DNA from: Halarchaeum rubridurum
GTDB lineage: Archaea > Halobacteriota > Halobacteria > Halobacteriales > Halobacteriaceae
Direction of reading: 5' to 3'
NCBI RefSeq assembly: GCF_014647115.1
Contig: NZ_BMOO01000002.1
Span: 1-64,000 of the forward strand
Length of the DNA: 64,000 nucleotides
The position numbers were made by a program, and so were the translations under genes. Shown piece after piece: positions 7,743-16,137 of the stretch (positions are counted from its first letter, which is position 1; each line of letters opens with the position of its first letter). The notes below the pieces were generated by a model, which was given only the letters and a program-made list of their open reading frames with translations, did not search any database and was not told the origin of the DNA.

Positions 7743-8752
7743 CGGCCGCCGAGGGCGAATCCGCGTCCACACCCGCGTCCGCGTCCGTCTCCGCCGGCGC
7801 GCGCCTCCACCTCGGGTTCACGAACCTCTCCGCCGAGCGCGAACGCCTCTACGGGAGCCTCGGCGTCGCGCTCGCCGAACCCCGCGTGACGGTGACGGCG
7901 ACGCCCGCGGAGACCGTCGACTGCCCGAGCGTCGTCGACGACTACGTCCGGCGAGCCGTCGCGCACCTGGACGTCCCCGGCGCCCGCGTCACCCTCGACG
8001 AGACGCTCCCGCGACACGTCGGGCTCGGGAGCGGCACCGCGACCGCCCTCGCGACCGCGGCGGCCGTTGCCCGCGCGTACGACCGGCGACCCCGCGTCCG
8101 CGCGCTCGCGCCCGCCCTCGGCCGCGGCCGTCGGAGCGGCGTCGGCGTCGCGGCCTTCGAGCGCGGCGGCTTCGTCCTCGACGGCGGCCGACCCACCGCG
8201 GCCTGCGGCACGCCGACGGCGACGGCCCCCTCGGACACGGCGGACGGATCGTGGACGGTCCCGCGGGTGGTCGCCCGCCACGCCGTCCCGCCCGCGTGGC
8301 GCTTCGTCCTCGTCGTCCCCGCGGCGGATCCCGGGCGCTGCGACGACGCGGAGCGGCGGAGCATGCGCGCGGTCGTCGACGACGCCGACCCGGCGACGGC
8401 GGACCGGATCGCGGGGCTCGTCATTCGGCGCGTCCTCCCGGCGGTCGCCGCGGGCGACGCCGCCGCGTTCGGCGACGCCGTGACCGAGATCGGCCGGCTC
8501 AACGGGACGTGGTACGCCGACGAACAGGACGGCGTCTACCGGGCGCCGGTCGACACGCTCGTCGACACCCTCCTCGCGGCCGACGGGATCACGGGGGCCG
8601 GCCAGTCCTCCTGGGGGCCGGTCGCCTACGGCGTCACGACCACCGACGAGCGGGCCGCGGCCCGCGCGGCCGGCGAGCGCGCGCTCGACCGCGCCGGGGT
8701 CGCCGGCGACGTCAAAATCGTCGCCCCGCAGAACTGCGGCGCTCGGGGGTGA
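7739..8752 (+). CDS. mptG: Beta-ribofuranosylaminobenzene 5'-phosphate synthase (GHMP fold)
   Basis: A 337-residue protein of the GHMP kinase superfamily. Beta-RFAP synthase condenses a phosphoribosyl donor with 4-hydroxybenzoate or 4-aminobenzoate with loss of CO2, the committed step to methanopterin. SAGARLHLGFTNLS near residue 18 and the GHMP loop LPRHVGLGSGTATALA near 95 are the clearest motifs; SSWGPVAYGV and the Cys near the end fit the family too. GTG 7739 overlaps the preceding stop (GTGA). As last gene of the operon it suggests that this cell makes a methanopterin-like carrier or a ribofuranosyl-modified pterin, although haloarchaea are generally described as folate users. Confidence 0.82.
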   Translation: MTAAEGESASTPASASVSAGARLHLGFTNLSAERERLYGSLGVALAEPRVTVTATPAETVDCPSVVDDYVRRAVAHLDVPGARVTLDETLPRHVGLGSGTATALATAAAVARAYDRRPRVRALAPALGRGRRSGVGVAAFERGGFVLDGGRPTAACGTPTATAPSDTADGSWTVPRVVARHAVPPAWRFVLVVPAADPGRCDDAERRSMRAVVDDADPATADRIAGLVIRRVLPAVAAGDAAAFGDAVTEIGRLNGTWYADEQDGVYRAPVDTLVDTLLAADGITGAGQSSWGPVAYGVTTTDERAAARAAGERALDRAGVAGDVKIVAPQNCGARG

Positions 8753-8796
8753 CGACCGACGGGTGCGTCCGCGACGCCCCGATGGTCTCCCGGCGA

Positions 8797-9687
8797 TCAG
8801 GAGGCGGCCGCGAACCCGCCGTAGTGGAGGTCGGCCCAGTAAACCGCTCCGTCGTAGCGGACGAGCCACGAGCCGTGCGTCTCGCCGCGCTGGACGGCGT
8901 CGTGAGCACGGAAGCGTTCGAGGACGGCGCGGTAGGCGTCGTCGTCGGTGTCCTCGGCGTAGTAGCTCCCGTTGGTCGCCTCCGAAACGACGTCGCGCTC
9001 GGTGTCGTCGAGGCCGGTGAGCGTGAACAGGTGCTCGGCTTTCAGATCCCGCGCGTAGCTCTCGGCGTCGTCGGCGACGGGCGTCGACGTGTATCGGTAC
9101 GTGTTGAGCGTGACGTCACGGGTGTCGTCGACGCGGATCGGGTAGGCCTCGCCGTCGTAGACGACGGCGTCGTACCGTTGGGTCGGCACGAGGACGGAGC
9201 GCTCCGCCTTCGCGTCCGTGTACGTCGCCCCCGTACCGAGGTCGGGACCGTCGACCCGCCGACCGTCGTGCGGCGGGAGGAGTCGATCGAGCGCGCGCCG
9301 GTCCGGTGCCGGCAGATCACCGTACGCGATCCGGTTCGGCGGGACGTCCGAGGCGTTGTAGTCGATGGCGACGTCGACGCCCGTCGCGTGTCGCTGTCCC
9401 GTTATCGACCACGAGAGGTCGTAGTACGCGCCTCGGTGGGCGAACGGGAGGCCGGATTCGACCGGCGGGTGGCGAGCCTCGATCGTCGCCGATCCGTTCT
9501 CGATAGCGCCGCGGATCATGCGACTCTCCGTGTCGGGGTCGGCGTCGGTCGCGGAGACGTTCCGGCTGGCGTGCTCGGCGAGCTCGGCGTTCGAGACGGG
9601 ATCCATCGAGATGCTCCCCGCCGCCGAGCATCCGGCGAGGAACACCAGCGGTAGGAGAGCCACGAGGACGAGCAGCTGACGTCGCAT
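8797..9687 (-). CDS. Predicted lipoprotein of unknown function
   Basis: A 296-residue protein. The reading frame extends to 9831, but ATG 9687 gives a standard signal: MRRQLLVLVALLPLVFLAGC, with a lipobox Cys at residue 20, so the mature protein should be lipid-anchored outside the membrane via the Sec route. The rest is acidic, rich in Tyr, Asp and Thr, and contains an NVSATDADPD stretch and a YYDLSWSITG segment. I recognise no catalytic motif or family. It is convergent with the mptG operon (44 bp apart) and divergent from the gene at 9842. Confidence 0.7.
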   Translation of the reverse strand: MRRQLLVLVALLPLVFLAGCSAAGSISMDPVSNAELAEHASRNVSATDADPDTESRMIRGAIENGSATIEARHPPVESGLPFAHRGAYYDLSWSITGQRHATGVDVAIDYNASDVPPNRIAYGDLPAPDRRALDRLLPPHDGRRVDGPDLGTGATYTDAKAERSVLVPTQRYDAVVYDGEAYPIRVDDTRDVTLNTYRYTSTPVADDAESYARDLKAEHLFTLTGLDDTERDVVSEATNGSYYAEDTDDDAYRAVLERFRAHDAVQRGETHGSWLVRYDGAVYWADLHYGGFAAAS

Positions 9688-9841
9688 ACGGGCTCTCGCT
9701 TCGGTAGGGTAACAGGCGTTTCCCAGACACAAGTCGGTGTTTGTCCGTGCTCGACGTGCGTCCCCGCACCCTTCCCCTTTCATGTTGGAACGCGGGCGCA
9801 GGCGCGTGCGACTCAAATGTGTAGAGGCCAAAGTACGCCTC

Positions 9842-10231
9842 GTGACCGAACGACTCGCGCTCCCGACGGGCGAGACGGTAACGCCCGAGGACGTCTTCTG
9901 CTACGGCGGGTACCCCTATCGGTTCCGGCCGCTCCCGGGCGACGAGTACGCGTTCGCGCTCTCCCCGCTCTACTGGGGGCAGAGCGACATGGACGTGCCG
10001 TTCCCGGACGAGGCGGCGCTCGCGGAACAGTGGGAGGACTCGCGTGGCGTCCTCACTACCGAGGAGTGGCGCGCGTGGCTCGCGGACGCCCGCGACGACG
10101 AGCGCTTCGGCGACGACGAACTCGACGCCATCGCCGCCGAACTCGGCCTCGACGACGACACCGACACCGGCGCGGCGTCCCCGGACGACGACTCGCTCGC
10201 CGACCGCCTCCGTGACGTCGTCGGCCTGTAA
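9842..10231 (+). CDS. Conserved haloarchaeal protein of unknown function
   Basis: A 129-residue acidic protein with a beta-rich first half (VFCYGGYPYRFRPLPGDEYA, then LSPLYWGQSDMDVPFP) and a helical acidic C-terminus. No catalytic motif or membrane segment is seen. GTG 9842 (TERLALPTGETVTPEDV) is the most natural start; ATG 9783 in the same frame would add a basic, less conserved-looking extension. It ends 13 bp before the convergent histidine kinase gene. It could be a small partner of that kinase, but nothing in the sequence proves it. Confidence 0.6.
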   Translation: MTERLALPTGETVTPEDVFCYGGYPYRFRPLPGDEYAFALSPLYWGQSDMDVPFPDEAALAEQWEDSRGVLTTEEWRAWLADARDDERFGDDELDAIAAELGLDDDTDTGAASPDDDSLADRLRDVVGL

Positions 10232-10244
10232 CGTCGTTCCCTCG

Positions 10245-12194
10245 TCACTCACCGCCGTCGTCGATTTCGAACTCGAAGCGCGCGCCGCCCCTCGACCCCT
10301 CCGTGACGCTGACCGACCAGCCGTGGGCGTCCGCGATCTCCTGCACGATGGTGAGCCCGAGACCGGAACCCGAGGCGTCCGTCGTGTAGCCGGACTCGAA
10401 GATTCGCTCGCGTTCCGCCTCGGGGATGCCGCCGCCCGTGTCCTCCACGGCGAACCCGTCCGCCGTCGCCTCAACGACGACGGTGAGGTCCGAGCCACCG
10501 TGCGTGACCGCGTTCGTGAAGAGGTTCTCGAGGAGTTGCTGGAGGCGGTTTCGGTCCGCCCGAAGCTCACGCGAGTCGGCAATACGGAGGTCGGCGTCGC
10601 CGGTGGCGACCTGCTCCCAGGCCGCCCGCGCGGTCGCGTCGAGGTCGACCGTCGCGAGCGAGCCGATTCCCTCGCCCTGCCGTGCGAGCGTCGACAGCTC
10701 GTCCAGGAGTTGCTCCATCCGGTCGAGTGCGCCCTCGACGCGCTCGAACGCCCCCTCGTCGCCGCCGCGGCCGAGGTCGAGATAGCCCTGTGCGACCGTG
10801 AGCGGGTTCCGGAGGTCGTGGGAGATGACGCTCGCGAAGCGTTCGAGTCGCTCGTTCTTCTCTTCGAGTTTCGCTTCGCGCTCCGCACGCTCCAGGGCGG
10901 CTTCGACGTTCGCCGCGAGGATGCGCGCCAGCGAGTAGTCCGCGTCGTCGAACGCCCCGGTGTCGGTCGCCCCGATCAGCAACACACCCCACCCGTCGAT
11001 GGGGACGAGCAACTCGCTCCCGAGCGGCGACGACGGGTCGAGGGCGTCCGAGCGCGTTTCGAGGTCCCGCACGAGTTCGGGGTCCCCGGTCTCGAAGACG
11101 GTCCACGCGATTCCCTCCCCGCGAGGGACGGTCGGCGGGTCGGCCAGTGTGGCGTCGTCCGTCACGTACGACTCGGGGACGAGGCGCTCGTTCGCTTCGT
11201 CGTATCGGTAGCCCCCGACGACGTCGGAACGGAAGATGTCGGCCGCCGCGTCGACTGCCGTCTCCGCGACGTCCGTCGTCGAGTCGGCGCTCATGAGGTC
11301 GCGCGTCGTCTCGTGGAGCGAGGTGAGTTGCGTACTGTACCGGTACTCCTCGGAGGTGTCGGTGTAGACGGCGTAGCCGTCGGTCGACGTCGCGTCCGTG
11401 GACAGCGGAATCGCCTGGACGCGGAACACCCGCAGCTCACCGGTGGCCGTCCGACGGAACACCTCCGACGCCTCGAACTGCTCGGCGTCGCGCGCCCGCT
11501 GGCTTATCTCGGTCGCACGCGAGCGAGCGGTGGGCGGCGCGAGCAGCTCGTCGATGCACTCGCCCGTCGCCGCCGCCTCGTCGTACCCGAAGGTCCGCTC
11601 GAACGCCGGGTTGACCGCCCTGATGATGGGCTTCCCCTCGACGAACTCTATCTCCGCGATGCAGCCGGAGCTGTTCGCGAACAGGGCGGATATCTTCGTG
11701 TTCTCGACCTGCACCTGTCGCTGGTGGCGGCGACGCCGGCTGTCGTAGACGCCGACGCCGAGGCCCGCGAGCGTGGCGACCGTAATCGTGTGCGTGAAGA
11801 GCAGATAGGGCTTGAACACGCTCTCGAGGAGCTGGAGCGCGTACACCCAGCCGAGGAGGAGACAGACCGTGACCGCACTGAGGATGCTCCAGCGCGCGAT
11901 CAGGTACGCGGTCTCGGCGGAGACCGAGGACGACGTGACGAGGAGGACGCCCGCGCCGACGAGGACGAGGTTCAAGAAGATCGGAAGCGAGTTCTCGAGG
12001 AGCGTCAAGTGGAGCGGGACGCCCTGATTCAGCACGTCCGCCGGGACGTCGTAGACCGTCAGCGCGAGAAAGACCGAGCCCAACAGCAGGACCGCGCCGC
12101 CACACAGAAGCCGTTTCTGGCGGCTACGGTTCACAGCTCCACGGACGCGGGTAGACGAGGCAAAGGTTTCGATACCGTCCCGGCGTGCGACCAC
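10245..12194 (-). CDS. Membrane histidine kinase (PAS-GAF-HisKA-HATPase)
   Basis: A 649-residue sensor kinase. Four hydrophobic segments lie in residues 28-150 and end in the basic VYDSRRRRHQRQ; then a PAS domain (about 165-285), a GAF domain (about 300-435), the phospho-acceptor H459 in SVISHDLRNPLTVAQGYLDL, and an ATPase with N-box QLLENLFTNAVTHGG, G1 DTGGGIP and G2 SGSGLGLTIV. It should autophosphorylate in response to a membrane or small-molecule cue; no receiver gene is adjacent. The start is uncertain: GTG 12194 is the longest, while GTG 12134 would begin NRSRQKRLLCGGAVLLL directly before the first membrane helix. Its membrane module is homologous to that of the kinase at 22188-24716. 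Confidence 0.88.
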   Translation of the reverse strand: MVARRDGIETFASSTRVRGAVNRSRQKRLLCGGAVLLLGSVFLALTVYDVPADVLNQGVPLHLTLLENSLPIFLNLVLVGAGVLLVTSSSVSAETAYLIARWSILSAVTVCLLLGWVYALQLLESVFKPYLLFTHTITVATLAGLGVGVYDSRRRRHQRQVQVENTKISALFANSSGCIAEIEFVEGKPIIRAVNPAFERTFGYDEAAATGECIDELLAPPTARSRATEISQRARDAEQFEASEVFRRTATGELRVFRVQAIPLSTDATSTDGYAVYTDTSEEYRYSTQLTSLHETTRDLMSADSTTDVAETAVDAAADIFRSDVVGGYRYDEANERLVPESYVTDDATLADPPTVPRGEGIAWTVFETGDPELVRDLETRSDALDPSSPLGSELLVPIDGWGVLLIGATDTGAFDDADYSLARILAANVEAALERAEREAKLEEKNERLERFASVISHDLRNPLTVAQGYLDLGRGGDEGAFERVEGALDRMEQLLDELSTLARQGEGIGSLATVDLDATARAAWEQVATGDADLRIADSRELRADRNRLQQLLENLFTNAVTHGGSDLTVVVEATADGFAVEDTGGGIPEAERERIFESGYTTDASGSGLGLTIVQEIADAHGWSVSVTEGSRGGARFEFEIDDGGE

Positions 12195-12226
12195 GCCACC
12201 GCGACCCGTCGCACGCCCTCATTTGG

Positions 12227-13147
12227 TCACGGCCGTCGCGAGAGCCAGGCGTGACAGGTATCGACGAACACCCGTCGCTCGACGAGTACGAACCCCACGA
12301 AGATGACGCCGAACCCGACCAGACTCGCCCTCGATAATCCGTTGTCGAACAGGAGCAAGCCGAGCGGTGCCGCGACGATTGGTTGCACGTAGAAGCTGAG
12401 GCTCGTCCGCGCCGGCCCGATCCTGTCGATGAGGTCGAAGTGGACCGCGTACAGGACGGCCGTGGCGAGCACGCCCTCGACGAGGACGCCCGCGATGGCG
12501 TCGGCCGACCACGTAATCGCGGCCAGGGGCTGGTGGACGGCAACCGCGATACCGTGGTTCACGACCGCGGCGAGCGCGACCCCCCACGCGGTGAGCGCGA
12601 CCCGGGGGAGCGACGGCTGCATGCGCTGTGTCACGACGGTCCCGAACGCGAATATGGCGACGCTCCCGACCATCAGCCCGAAGCCGACGAGGCGGCCCGC
12701 CCGAACGGCCGTCGGCGATGGCTGTGCGACGATGCCGACCCCGACGAACCCGAGGAGGATGCCGAGCGCGCTGAGGCGGTCGAGCGACGCGCTCGGCAAC
12801 AGGAGCACGGCGAACCCCGTCGTCAGTATCGGCATGAAACTGTAGGTAATCGCGCCGACGGCGCTCGTCACGTACTGTTGTCCGGTGAGTAGCATCGCGT
12901 TCATTACGCCGAGCGTGAACACACCGACGACCGCCACGTCGAGGACGTCACGACGCGTGCGGGGACGCCAGTCGCTCACCCTCCAGCCGGCGACGGCGAG
13001 CAGCGCGACGCCCGCGACGTCGAGACGGAGCGCCGCGAACAGCAGTGGCGGCACGTCCGGCATCCCCAGTTTCGCGCCGACGAAGACGAGCGCACCACAC
13101 ACGCTGTACGCGCCGAAGAGAAGGAGGTCCTGATACTCGGAACGCAC
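12227..13147 (-). CDS. EamA/DMT-family membrane transporter
   Basis: A 306-residue protein with about ten membrane helices in two EamA repeats, for example LLLFGAYSVCGALVFVGAKL at the start, YVTSAVGAITYSFMPILTTGFA at the end of repeat one, and RTSLSFYVQPIVAAPLGLLL near the end of repeat two. These transporters export or import small metabolites (amino acids, nucleotides, sugars); the substrate cannot be told from sequence. GTG 13147 is chosen because the upstream open frame encodes a basic, unlikely extension. It lies 32 bp upstream of, and in line with, the histidine kinase, so they may share a transcript. Confidence 0.82.
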   Translation of the reverse strand: MRSEYQDLLLFGAYSVCGALVFVGAKLGMPDVPPLLFAALRLDVAGVALLAVAGWRVSDWRPRTRRDVLDVAVVGVFTLGVMNAMLLTGQQYVTSAVGAITYSFMPILTTGFAVLLLPSASLDRLSALGILLGFVGVGIVAQPSPTAVRAGRLVGFGLMVGSVAIFAFGTVVTQRMQPSLPRVALTAWGVALAAVVNHGIAVAVHQPLAAITWSADAIAGVLVEGVLATAVLYAVHFDLIDRIGPARTSLSFYVQPIVAAPLGLLLFDNGLSRASLVGFGVIFVGFVLVERRVFVDTCHAWLSRRP

Positions 13148-13546
13148 TGGCCGACCCTTCCGCTCGGAGATGCATATTCGTTCGGCACCCGTCCGAAACA
13201 CGTTGTCTCGCTGCCCCTCGTTCGCGTTACTGACGAGGACCGCTGCTGCACGCCTCTGTGTTGCTTCCGCAGTCGAGGGACAACCGAGGTGGCCTCGTCG
13301 GTTCACGGTGTTCACCGTTCGCGTCGCTCGCGACCGACCAGTCCGGGCATGCGGGCTAAAGTGCATCCGGTCTCGACGCCAACGCTTCACCCGGTCGGGT
13401 CCGGCGGGCCGCGGCTTTGCCGTCCGCGACGGACGGGGTTGCGTCGCGGCGAACGCGTCGGCGTCAACTGGCACTTCGATTCGCCACCCGAATACACACT
13501 CTCCGGAGATTCAAGACGTAGCCGACGCCCGCGCCGAGCAAGAACA
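13148..13546. other. Gap between transporter and CRISPR array, no gene seen
   Basis: Open frames here are short or GC-driven and none resembles a protein family. The segment must hold the transporter promoter on its left side. Its right end (13501-13546) is the leader-distal flank of the CRISPR array; I see no degenerate repeat in it. Confidence 0.5.
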
Positions 13547-14979
13547 GTTTCAATCCCGTTCTGGGTTTCTACCGCGCTGCGACCTCGTGCATCCCGCTCA
13601 TCGACTCCTGGCCCGTCTCGTTTCAATCCCGTTCTGGGTTTCTACCGCGCTGCGACACGCGCTCGTTAATCGATTCGTTAACCTGCTGATTGTTTCAATC
13701 CCGTTCTGGGTTTCTACCGCGCTGCGACCCCGCTCCAGACGGACTCCCGGACGACGGTGCGGATGTTTCAATCCCGTTCTGGGTTTCTACCGCGCTGCGA
13801 CTTTGCACTGGATATTGTCGGGACTGACGTGACAGTCGTTTCAATCCCGTTCTGGGTTTCTACCGCGCTGCGACTGTCCGGCAGTTCTCGACTCGTCGCC
13901 GCGCCACTGTTTCAATCCCGTTCTGGGTTTCTACCGCGCTGCGACACGGCCGTCACAGTCGCGTTGAGGCCGGGCTGCAACTCGTTTCAATCCCGTTCTG
14001 GGTTTCTACCGCGCTGCGACGCCGCCGTCCTCGTCAGCACGGGGGCCGTGAGCGTCGTTTCAATCCCGTTCTGGGTTTCTACCGCGCTGCGACCCGGCAC
14101 GGGAAGACGGTGCCGACGGCGTACCAGTTTCAATCCCGTTCTGGGTTTCTACCGCGCTGCGACTGCTCTGGCTTGAGGTTGCGCTGTCAACGTCAGACGA
14201 CACTGTGAGTTTCAATCCCGTTCTGGGTTTCTACCGCGCTGCGACAACTCCCCGTCGTCGTTCTGGAACTCGATCAACATGTTTCAATCCCGTTCTGGGT
14301 TTCTACCGCGCTGCGACACGCCCCCACGAGCCTCGGGAAATCCCACACCATGTTTCAATCCCGTTCTGGGTTTCTACCGCGCTGCGACGCGCCGTCCGCG
14401 AGCGTCCCCGAGTGCGACACGCTGTGTTTCAATCCCGTTCTGGGTTTCTACCGCGCTGCGACACGGCCAGCACGACGATGACCGGGATGATCCCCCAGAG
14501 GTTTCAATCCCGTTCTGGGTTTCTACCGCGCTGCGACGATGCAGTTGTCGTTAACTCGGTCTCTCGCGTCTCCGTTTCAATCCCGTTCTGGGTTTCTACC
14601 GCGCTGCGACAGCGCGCGATCCCGAGGACGGAGAGGATCGACACGATCAGTTTCAATCCCGTTCTGGGTTTCTACCGCGCTGCGACTCCGCATCACACCG
14701 ACACAGCACGCGCTCATCACCGTTTCAATCCCGTTCTGGGTTTCTACCGCGCTGCGACACGGAGTTGAGTTCGACAAAGTCGATCATCGGATAGTTTCAA
14801 TCCCGTTCTGGGTTTCTACCGCGCTGCGACCGCGTCGTTCCACGAGAGCGGCGTCGTCACTTGATTCTGTTTCAATCCCGTTCTGGGTTTCTACCGCGCT
14901 GCGACCCACCGTCGTTAAGCGCGGCCTCGTCGGCTCTCCGCTGTTTCAATCCCGTTCTGGGTTTCTACCGCGCTGCGAC
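13547..14979 (-). CRISPR. CRISPR array: 20 identical 37-bp repeats, 19 spacers
   Basis: Repeats start at 13547, 13620, 13692, 13765, 13838, 13909, 13984, 14057, 14127, 14209, 14281, 14352, 14426, 14501, 14574, 14650, 14722, 14794, 14869 and 14943. On the plus strand each begins GTTTCAATCCCGTTCTGG and ends TACCGCGCTGCGAC; all 20 read identical. Spacers are 33-39 bp, except one of 45 bp (14164-14208). On the minus strand the repeat ends in ATTGAAAC, the usual 3' end that becomes the crRNA 5' handle, so the array is probably transcribed leftward from a leader at its right end. No cas gene occurs in this window. 37-bp repeats of this kind are common with type I-D or III systems in archaea, which is a tentative assignment. 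Confidence 0.98.
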
Positions 14980-15090
14980 AGGGGATGAATATTCACCGAT
15001 AGGCTGCATAAAGCTTGCTCCACCCGCGATAGCGCGGCGTCGATTCGTGGACCCCCACCGTACACGGCTTTGAAAAAGGTCGACGAAGCG
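14980..15090 (-). promoter_or_regulatory. Probable CRISPR leader
   Basis: This segment next to the repeat at 14943-14979 is lower in GC than its surroundings (GATGAATATTCACC, GCATAAAGC, TTTGAAAAAGG). Reading leftward, a TATA-like CTTTATGC (about 15008-15015) lies some 30 nt before the first repeat, which fits a pre-crRNA start close to the array. Orientation is inferred from the repeat end, not proven. Confidence 0.55.
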
Positions 15091-15139
15091 TGCCCCGAGT
15101 GTCGCCGGCGTCTTGTGCGCCCGTCGTCTTTGTTTCCGT

Positions 15140-15382
15140 ATGTCCCGCCTCGTCGAACGCGACGCGCACGGCCCCGTGAAACTCGACGCCGACGACATCG
15201 ACCCGGAGAAGGGCGATGTCGCGGTCTGTCGATGCGGGCTCTCGGACGACCACCCCTTCTGCGACGGCTCGCATCGGGCGACCGAGGACGAAGTGGCCGA
15301 CGAGACGTACTGCTACGACGCGGACGGCGAGCGTCGCGTCGTCGCGGACGTCGTCTGCGAGGAGGAGGTCGAGACCGAGTAG
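15140..15382 (+). CDS. CDGSH-type iron-sulfur protein
   Basis: An 80-residue cytoplasmic protein with the complete CDGSH signature CRCGLSDDHPFCDGSH (about residues 34-49), whose three Cys and one His bind a [2Fe-2S] cluster. Prokaryotic members are small redox or cluster-transfer proteins. ATG 15140 (MSRLVERDAHGPVKL) is chosen over an upstream in-frame start because the shorter form matches the family. The gene lies just beyond the CRISPR leader and is convergent with the AIM24-like gene; there is no sign that it belongs with CRISPR. Confidence 0.9.
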   Translation: MSRLVERDAHGPVKLDADDIDPEKGDVAVCRCGLSDDHPFCDGSHRATEDEVADETYCYDADGERRVVADVVCEEEVETE

Positions 15383-15392
15383 TGGCTCCGGT

Positions 15393-16067
15393 TCAGGCCT
15401 GCGGGCCGAGCTCCTCGTAGGGCTGGACGACGACGAAGCCGCGCTCGCCCTCGAAGACGAGCTGGTAGCGCTCGTCGGAGGAGCTGCCGACGAGGTCGCT
15501 GAGGCTCCGGTTCGATTCGACGCTCGGGGAGAGCTCGCGGCTCCACGCGACGGTAGCGTCGGGGTCGGTGCGGACGGGCGGTGTGAGGACGAGCGGGTCG
15601 CCGTGGGTGGTGATGGCGACCGTCCCCGGCCCGGAGAGGAAGACGTTCGTCAGCCCGGCGGCGGAGGCCCCGCCGAGGCTCCCGGTGACGCCGATCTCGT
15701 AGGAGATGCGGTCCTCGAAGGCGAGCACGTCCGCGCCGTTCACGGAGAGGGCCTCGTCGGCGTCGAGTTCGAGCAGTTGTATCTCCTTACCCTGGTCGGC
15801 GACGTAGCAGTGGCCCTGCCCCGTGACCTCCATGACGGGCGTCCCCTCGCTCGTCGCCTTCTCCTTCAGGAAGCCGGTGAGACCGCCTTCGGCGGAGGAT
15901 TTCCCCGCGAAGGAGAGGTCGCCGTCGAAGGCGACCATCGCGCCGGCCTTCGTGAGCACGGTGCCGTCGACCGTGATGTCGAGGAGCTTCCCGTTCTCCA
16001 GTTCGAACTGTTCGTCGTTCTCCGCGGGTTCGTTCGCCGTGACGAACTCGTCGAGTTCCATGGACAT
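15393..16067 (-). CDS. AIM24 family protein
   Basis: A 224-residue protein with the repeated beta-strand pattern of the AIM24/TIGR00266-like family: a Gly-rich segment TGSLGGASAAGLTNVFLSGPG, then GTVAITTHG, typical of its double-stranded beta-helix fold. In bacteria and fungi the role is unclear (in yeast, mitochondrial organisation). ATG 16067 (MSMELDEF) or 16061 is likely; the longer frame to 16199 has an unlikely Arg/Pro-rich extension. The C-terminus (SPSVESNRSLSDLVG, then FVVVQPYEEL) also fits. It is flanked by CDGSH (convergent) and hyuB (same strand, 70 bp upstream). Confidence 0.72.
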   Translation of the reverse strand: MSMELDEFVTANEPAENDEQFELENGKLLDITVDGTVLTKAGAMVAFDGDLSFAGKSSAEGGLTGFLKEKATSEGTPVMEVTGQGHCYVADQGKEIQLLELDADEALSVNGADVLAFEDRISYEIGVTGSLGGASAAGLTNVFLSGPGTVAITTHGDPLVLTPPVRTDPDATVAWSRELSPSVESNRSLSDLVGSSSDERYQLVFEGERGFVVVQPYEELGPQA

Positions 16068-16137
16068 GTCGGTATCCGAGCCGTGGAGGGCTCTCGTCCG
16101 GTGGGTCGCGGAGGGCGGGCAAAAAGGTTGGCCGGGA

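Noticed and set aside
8772-9654. Long + strand open frame opposite the lipoprotein gene
   Set aside because: Arg/Val/Gly-rich antisense shadow; the minus strand carries a signal peptide and lipobox.
12124-12222. ATG-start 32-codon ORF before the histidine kinase as a sixth leader micro-ORF
   Set aside because: It ends inside the kinase reading frame rather than at a start codon boundary and has no TATA-like box upstream.
13547-14988. Several + strand ORFs with repeated FQSRSGFLPRCD peptides
   Set aside because: They are translations of the CRISPR repeats in three frames, not genes.
13147-15382. Cas genes next to the CRISPR array
   Set aside because: Both flanking genes are ordinary (EamA transporter, CDGSH protein) with no nuclease or helicase motifs.
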